A DNA stretch of 64,000 nucleotides, from assembly GCA_041663205.1 (NCBI GenBank), contig JBAZQZ010000005.1:11835-75834 (forward strand). Direction: 5' to 3'. Numbering within the stretch: position 1 is the stretch's first letter; every line of letters starts with the position of its first letter. This DNA is from UM-FILTER-38-24 sp041663205 (GTDB lineage Bacteria; Patescibacteriota; Gracilibacteria; UBA1369; LOWO2-01-FULL-3). This document shows positions 61,005 to 64,000 of this stretch, piece by piece. Position numbers and translations under genes: made by a program. The notes under the pieces were generated by a model. That model was not told the origin of the DNA and did not search any database. It saw only the letters and a list, made by a program, of their open reading frames with translations.

Positions 61005-61994
61005 ATGTCTGAAAACGAACAAAACAAAGAGGAAATAGCAAGCGCATTGGAAAAAACGCTAAAGAAATACAGAATGTTTTTATTTTCAGCGGTAGGTGTT
61101 TTGGTTGTCGTCGTATTGCTTTTCACGAACTACGACATGGGAAGCAAATTGACCGGCTACATGGGACAAGAAAGTAATTCAGTCCCGCCCACATTGGGGG
61201 CAGGGGGATCTTTAGACGCTCCTAAAAGCGAAAATCCCGCTCCTCCGGCGAATGAAGCGATAAAATCCGAAGTTGCGAAAACCGTAGTGGAAGCAATGAA
61301 AAAAAACGAAACAGCAAAAACTGAAGTCACGAAAACGGTTGATTCTGCAACCAAACCGGCAACCAAAACCGCGACCACCTCTGCGACTGCAACCTCCACG
61401 ACCGCCGTCCCCCTGACCCTCACGAAAGCTCTGCTTTCAAGCAAAGAATTCAACCCACTTGTGGACAATGCGAAATTCACGATAAAAACATCGGCTGACG
61501 CGAAAGTTGATATAAAAATTTACGATAAAGACGGGAATATCGTTGCGTCGCCGGCAAATAACAAAGACGTTTCAGGCGACAAAGAATATGATATTTTTTG
61601 GGAAGGGGAGAATGAAGCCAAAACAACACTTCCGTCGGGCGCATATACATACAAAATTTTGGCGAAAGACGCTCTGACAAAAGAAACGAAAGATACAAAA
61701 ACAGGGGATGTCGGTTTGAAATACGGCTCCGAAATAATTGTGACAAAACCAAAGGATTTCGAAGATATAAATGGAAAGACTTCCGGAAGTAATTCGGCGG
61801 TACCAAGCCAACCAACGCAATCCGTGACAACTCAAGTGATAGAGGCGACGGCCGTACAATCGACACAAAACGGTAAGGCGACATTGGCCTTGCAAAATGC
61901 CACCGATGGAAAAACCGCAGGCACGGGCCCCGAAACAATTATATATTTGATTTTTCCGATTTTAGGGTACACTGTGAGCAGAAAATTTAAATAA
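61005..61994 (+). CDS. TM-anchored protein with FlgD-like Ig domain and TGPE tail
   Basis: 329 residues. A short cytoplasmic N-terminus is followed by one TM (FLFSAVGVLVVVVLLFTNY), SVPPTLGAGGS and a linker rich in Ala/Thr/Lys/Glu. A single FlgD-like Ig domain follows (IFWEGENEAK, then GAYTYKILAKD) like those of the S-layer proteins. The C-terminus has TGPE, a hydrophobic stretch (TIIYLIFPILGYTV) and SRKFK. It combines in one chain features that the two pairs split between long and short proteins. An anchoring or surface-display role is inference. Confidence 0.65.
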   Translation: MSENEQNKEEIASALEKTLKKYRMFLFSAVGVLVVVVLLFTNYDMGSKLTGYMGQESNSVPPTLGAGGSLDAPKSENPAPPANEAIKSEVAKTVVEAMKKNETAKTEVTKTVDSATKPATKTATTSATATSTTAVPLTLTKALLSSKEFNPLVDNAKFTIKTSADAKVDIKIYDKDGNIVASPANNKDVSGDKEYDIFWEGENEAKTTLPSGAYTYKILAKDALTKETKDTKTGDVGLKYGSEIIVTKPKDFEDINGKTSGSNSAVPSQPTQSVTTQVIEATAVQSTQNGKATLALQNATDGKTAGTGPETIIYLIFPILGYTVSRKFK

Positions 61995-62000
61995 AAAAAC

Positions 62001-62516
62001 ATGGACGAATTAACGCAACAAACACCCACCCAACCTCTAGCTGATGCCCCGCTGGCCACAGCCACTCCGGCCACGACAACAGAGACTCCTGTAACCCCGA
62101 CAATGACTCCCGAGCCAACTCAGGTCACAGCAACCGTAGACCCGGCAGCCACTCCGGCGCAAAACACAACTCCGACCCAAGCCACTCCGGCCGTAGACCC
62201 GGCCACCCCGGCAGCCACTTCGACTTCCACGCAAGCGCCCCAAAACGCCATTCTTCAGATGTTGATTGAAAATAAAAAATTGGTCATTATCGGCTTGATA
62301 GCGGTCGCGGCGGTGATCATAGGATTAAGCGTTCTTATTGGCACAAAATCAAGCGGCGAATATCAAGGCCTGATCAAAAAAATCGAAACCCAGACCAAGG
62401 AACTGAACGAAACAAACATCCTGGCTCCTGAATCCGCAGCCTCAAAATCCGAAGAAATAATCCCGGCCTCCACGGAGGAAACGGAAGAAAAAACTCCGGC
62501 AGGGGTTCCCAGATAA
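62001..62516 (+). CDS. Single-TM protein with Pro/Ala/Thr-rich N-terminal tract
   Basis: 171 residues: about 85 residues of Thr/Pro/Ala-rich low complexity come first (cytoplasmic if the usual topology holds). One TM follows (VIIGLIAVAAVIIGLSVLI), then a charged C-terminal tail with a short coiled-coil-like helix (LIKKIETQTKELNE). I recognise no family. It starts 6 bases after the previous gene, so it is in its operon. Confidence 0.6.
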   Translation: MDELTQQTPTQPLADAPLATATPATTTETPVTPTMTPEPTQVTATVDPAATPAQNTTPTQATPAVDPATPAATSTSTQAPQNAILQMLIENKKLVIIGLIAVAAVIIGLSVLIGTKSSGEYQGLIKKIETQTKELNETNILAPESAASKSEEIIPASTEETEEKTPAGVPR

Positions 62517-62583
62517 TGCCTTATAGCCTAATTCTGTTTTTTTTAGCCCAAACTTTATTGGAACAATCTACTTTTGCACTAAA

Positions 62584-62797
62584 CATGTTTTTTCGTATTT
62601 CTATGTAGCTCGTATCGATGGAATGTCGACATGAAAGATTATGTTTCGTTTTCAACATGCCTTCCTTCGTGTCCCTATGTAGTCGGTGTCTGTGCTGTGA
62701 GTGAGTTCACGGTGTTCCGTTTTCAGCATGCCTTTTTTCGTATCTCTATGTAGTCTGCGTCCGCGCTGTGTGCGAGTTCGTGATGTGCTTTGCAGAG
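62584..62797. repeat. Degenerate tandem repeat of the HNH gene 3' end, period 71-72 bp
   Basis: Three units start with CATG at 62584, 62656 and 62727. The last one is the real 3' end of the HNH gene (coding ELAHSADADYIEIRKKAC); the second still spells ELTHSTDTDYIGTRRKAC in a shifted frame, and the first is more decayed. The 206 bases between 62517 and 62722 hold only these copies. Confidence 0.8.
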
Positions 62798-63703
62798 TGG
62801 CGCGAGGTAGTACGGATTGTGGCTCGGTACAGCGGAAAATCTGCGGACGTGATGGATTTGTGTTGAGGGTTTTTGGCAATTTCGGACAGAACATTTTGTG
62901 CCGTGTTCGAGGTAGAGGATTTTTTTGACGGAAACAGGGATGTGACGGGAAGGGCCGGAGGAAGGTGTTTTCGGCGAATTTTCCGACAAAATTTCTTGGC
63001 TGATTTCCTCTTTCTTCTGCGCAATTTCTTGTTCACGGGTTTTGAGGAATTCGAAAAGCAAATCGTTTATGTCTATGCCTTTTTGTTGAAGTTCAAGAAG
63101 TTTTTGTCGGACTTCGGGGGAGAGATTTAAGACATTTTCTTCACGGTTGCTTCCTGTGGATTTCATGTCAAAACGCATCTGCCCGGGCAGACTTTTTGGG
63201 TCAAAAAGCAGCTCAAACAAGCCATTTTGTTTCCGAAAATCCGTGTTTTCGCCGGCAGTTTTTTCGGTGGGTTTTCCGAAGTTTTTTGTCTCGGTTTTTT
63301 CTGCAAGTTTTTCATCCCTCACCAAAGTTTCAACCGCACTTTTTGAAAGAATTTGCACCTGGTTTGCCAAGAATTTTTCATTTTCAGGTTTTGCAATTGA
63401 GACGATTCTGGCAAGTTTATTTACACTTACTTTTCCTGTCGTCAAAAGCGATTTTAACGCGGGAGTTTCCTCAAATCTTTTTTCCAAATTCAAAACCAAT
63501 CTTGTCTGTTCTTCGCTTAGCCCGGCCAATTTTTTCGAAAATTCAAAAATAGAGAAAAAGCCTTTTTTTTCGTACAATTTTCTTTTGAAAACTTCCGGCA
63601 AAAGGCCCGTAAATCTTTGTCGCCAGATTCGCGTGCGTTCGCCGTACTCCTTGCAGAGATTGTATAAATTTTCGTCGCTGATTGTTGTTATTTTTGTATT
63701 CAT
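62723..63703 (-). CDS. HNH endonuclease-domain protein (13E12/DUF222-like layout)
   Basis: 326 residues from the ATG at 63703, supported by a promoter 32 bases upstream; a longer reading to 63934 is hydrophobic and unlikely. The first two thirds are helical (YNLCKEYGERTRIWRQR, LSEEQTRLVLNLEKRF) as in DUF222/13E12-type proteins. The C-terminal HNH domain has C-S-V-R-N-C, QIHHVRRF and HNPYYLAPLCKAHHELAH, that is Cys zinc ligands plus the catalytic His pair and Asn. Genes of this kind often behave as mobile or repeated elements; decayed copies of its 3' end lie downstream. Confidence 0.8.
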   Translation of the reverse strand: MNTKITTISDENLYNLCKEYGERTRIWRQRFTGLLPEVFKRKLYEKKGFFSIFEFSKKLAGLSEEQTRLVLNLEKRFEETPALKSLLTTGKVSVNKLARIVSIAKPENEKFLANQVQILSKSAVETLVRDEKLAEKTETKNFGKPTEKTAGENTDFRKQNGLFELLFDPKSLPGQMRFDMKSTGSNREENVLNLSPEVRQKLLELQQKGIDINDLLFEFLKTREQEIAQKKEEISQEILSENSPKTPSSGPSRHIPVSVKKILYLEHGTKCSVRNCQKPSTQIHHVRRFSAVPSHNPYYLAPLCKAHHELAHSADADYIEIRKKAC

Positions 63704-63734
63704 AGGATTATTTTTAAAGATGTTTTGTGCCCGA

Positions 63735-63763
63735 ATATTAGCATCTGCAAGCCAAAATTTCAA
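63735..63763 (-). promoter_or_regulatory. Promoter of the HNH gene
   Basis: Minus-strand TTGAAA (63758-63763), 17 bases, TAATAT (63735-63740). The remaining 237 bases to the window end show no convincing gene; the last 30 bases are notably GC-rich and may belong to a feature beyond the edge. Confidence 0.65.
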
Positions 63764-64000
63764 CTTTTTTGAGTAGCGAATTCTTAAAATGTGACGCGTA
63801 ATAAAACTCGTGTTTTCGGCTAAAGAAAGCCACAAAATGGCATTGCTCAAAACAAGGAATATTGCGCAGTACGCCATGGCAACACACGACGACAATACAA
63901 AGATTTTTTGCCCAGCAAAGCCGTGAAGAAGCATTGTTGTTTTCGAGGGAAGTTGTCAAATGTTTGCGGCGCGTGGAGGCCTGGCGGTGCGGGTGCCACC

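Noticed and set aside
1..64000. CRISPR array or cas genes
   Set aside because: No regularly spaced identical repeats with unique spacers and no Cas motifs were seen.
63960..64000. Start of an RNA gene at the right edge
   Set aside because: The last bases are GC-rich but too few to recognise any tRNA or rRNA element.

Overview
The window looks like a chromosome segment of a Patescibacteria (CPR) bacterium, most plausibly of the Peregrinibacteria type. The basis is a standard code (TGA used as stop by many genes), many long secreted surface proteins (S-layer-homology, FlgD-like Ig, PKD), several T4SS_pilin-type TM-pair proteins, a stand-alone lactate dehydrogenase, and strong sigma70-like promoters (TTGACA-N16/18-TATAAT style) with weak Shine-Dalgarno signals. 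The lineage call is inference, since no rRNA is present.

Layout. 1-1407: the end of a leucyl aminopeptidase gene, then thioredoxin reductase and a ferredoxin. 1414-7840: an AT-rich defence island. It holds a reverse transcriptase resembling the DRT2/UG2 antiviral group behind a strongly structured, probably non-coding leader, followed by a complete type IIS restriction-modification system: a TaqI-like N6-adenine methyltransferase, a circularly permuted C5 methyltransferase and an Alw26I/Eco31I/Esp3I-family endonuclease. 7843-20824: two large S-layer proteins, then a 2184-residue SpvB/FG-GAP/Rhs protein with a variable C-terminal toxin-like tip and a candidate immunity gene. 20821-30326: HAD phosphatase, small membrane protein, O-antigen ligase-like protein, HflX, LDH, a PLP enzyme, three tRNAs, a HEPN two-gene module, a toxin-antitoxin module bracketed by a 98-bp direct repeat, rpsT and maf. 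30356-43293: a third S-layer protein, YtxH, prephenate dehydratase, folD-purF-purD, dut-tmk, a DUF1385 protein, and secE-nusG-(unknown gene)-rplK-rplA. 43384-62516: a large surface/secretion cluster. Two TrbC/VirB2-like proteins, a giant pilin-module/PKD fusion and a TM-PKD protein are followed by two paralogous pairs, each a long modular surface protein plus a short Thr/Pro/Ser-rich protein ending in a TGPE-hydrophobic-basic tail, and two further membrane-anchored low-complexity proteins. 62584-63763: an HNH endonuclease gene with degenerate copies of its own 3' end.

The most promising signals are these. (i) The RT leader ncRNA has an open frame of 84 sense codons without ATG/GTG/TTG, filling the space between its two terminal hairpins. 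(ii) A two-member family of long hairpins has a conserved ~50-nt loop but variable stems (30356 and 42411). (iii) Three short promoter-terminator cassettes lie in the surface cluster. (iv) Shared post-membrane PPxLGxG and C-terminal TGPE or LFNLF signatures suggest a dedicated surface-display pathway. (v) A toxin-antitoxin module sits between 98-bp repeats that each carry a terminator.
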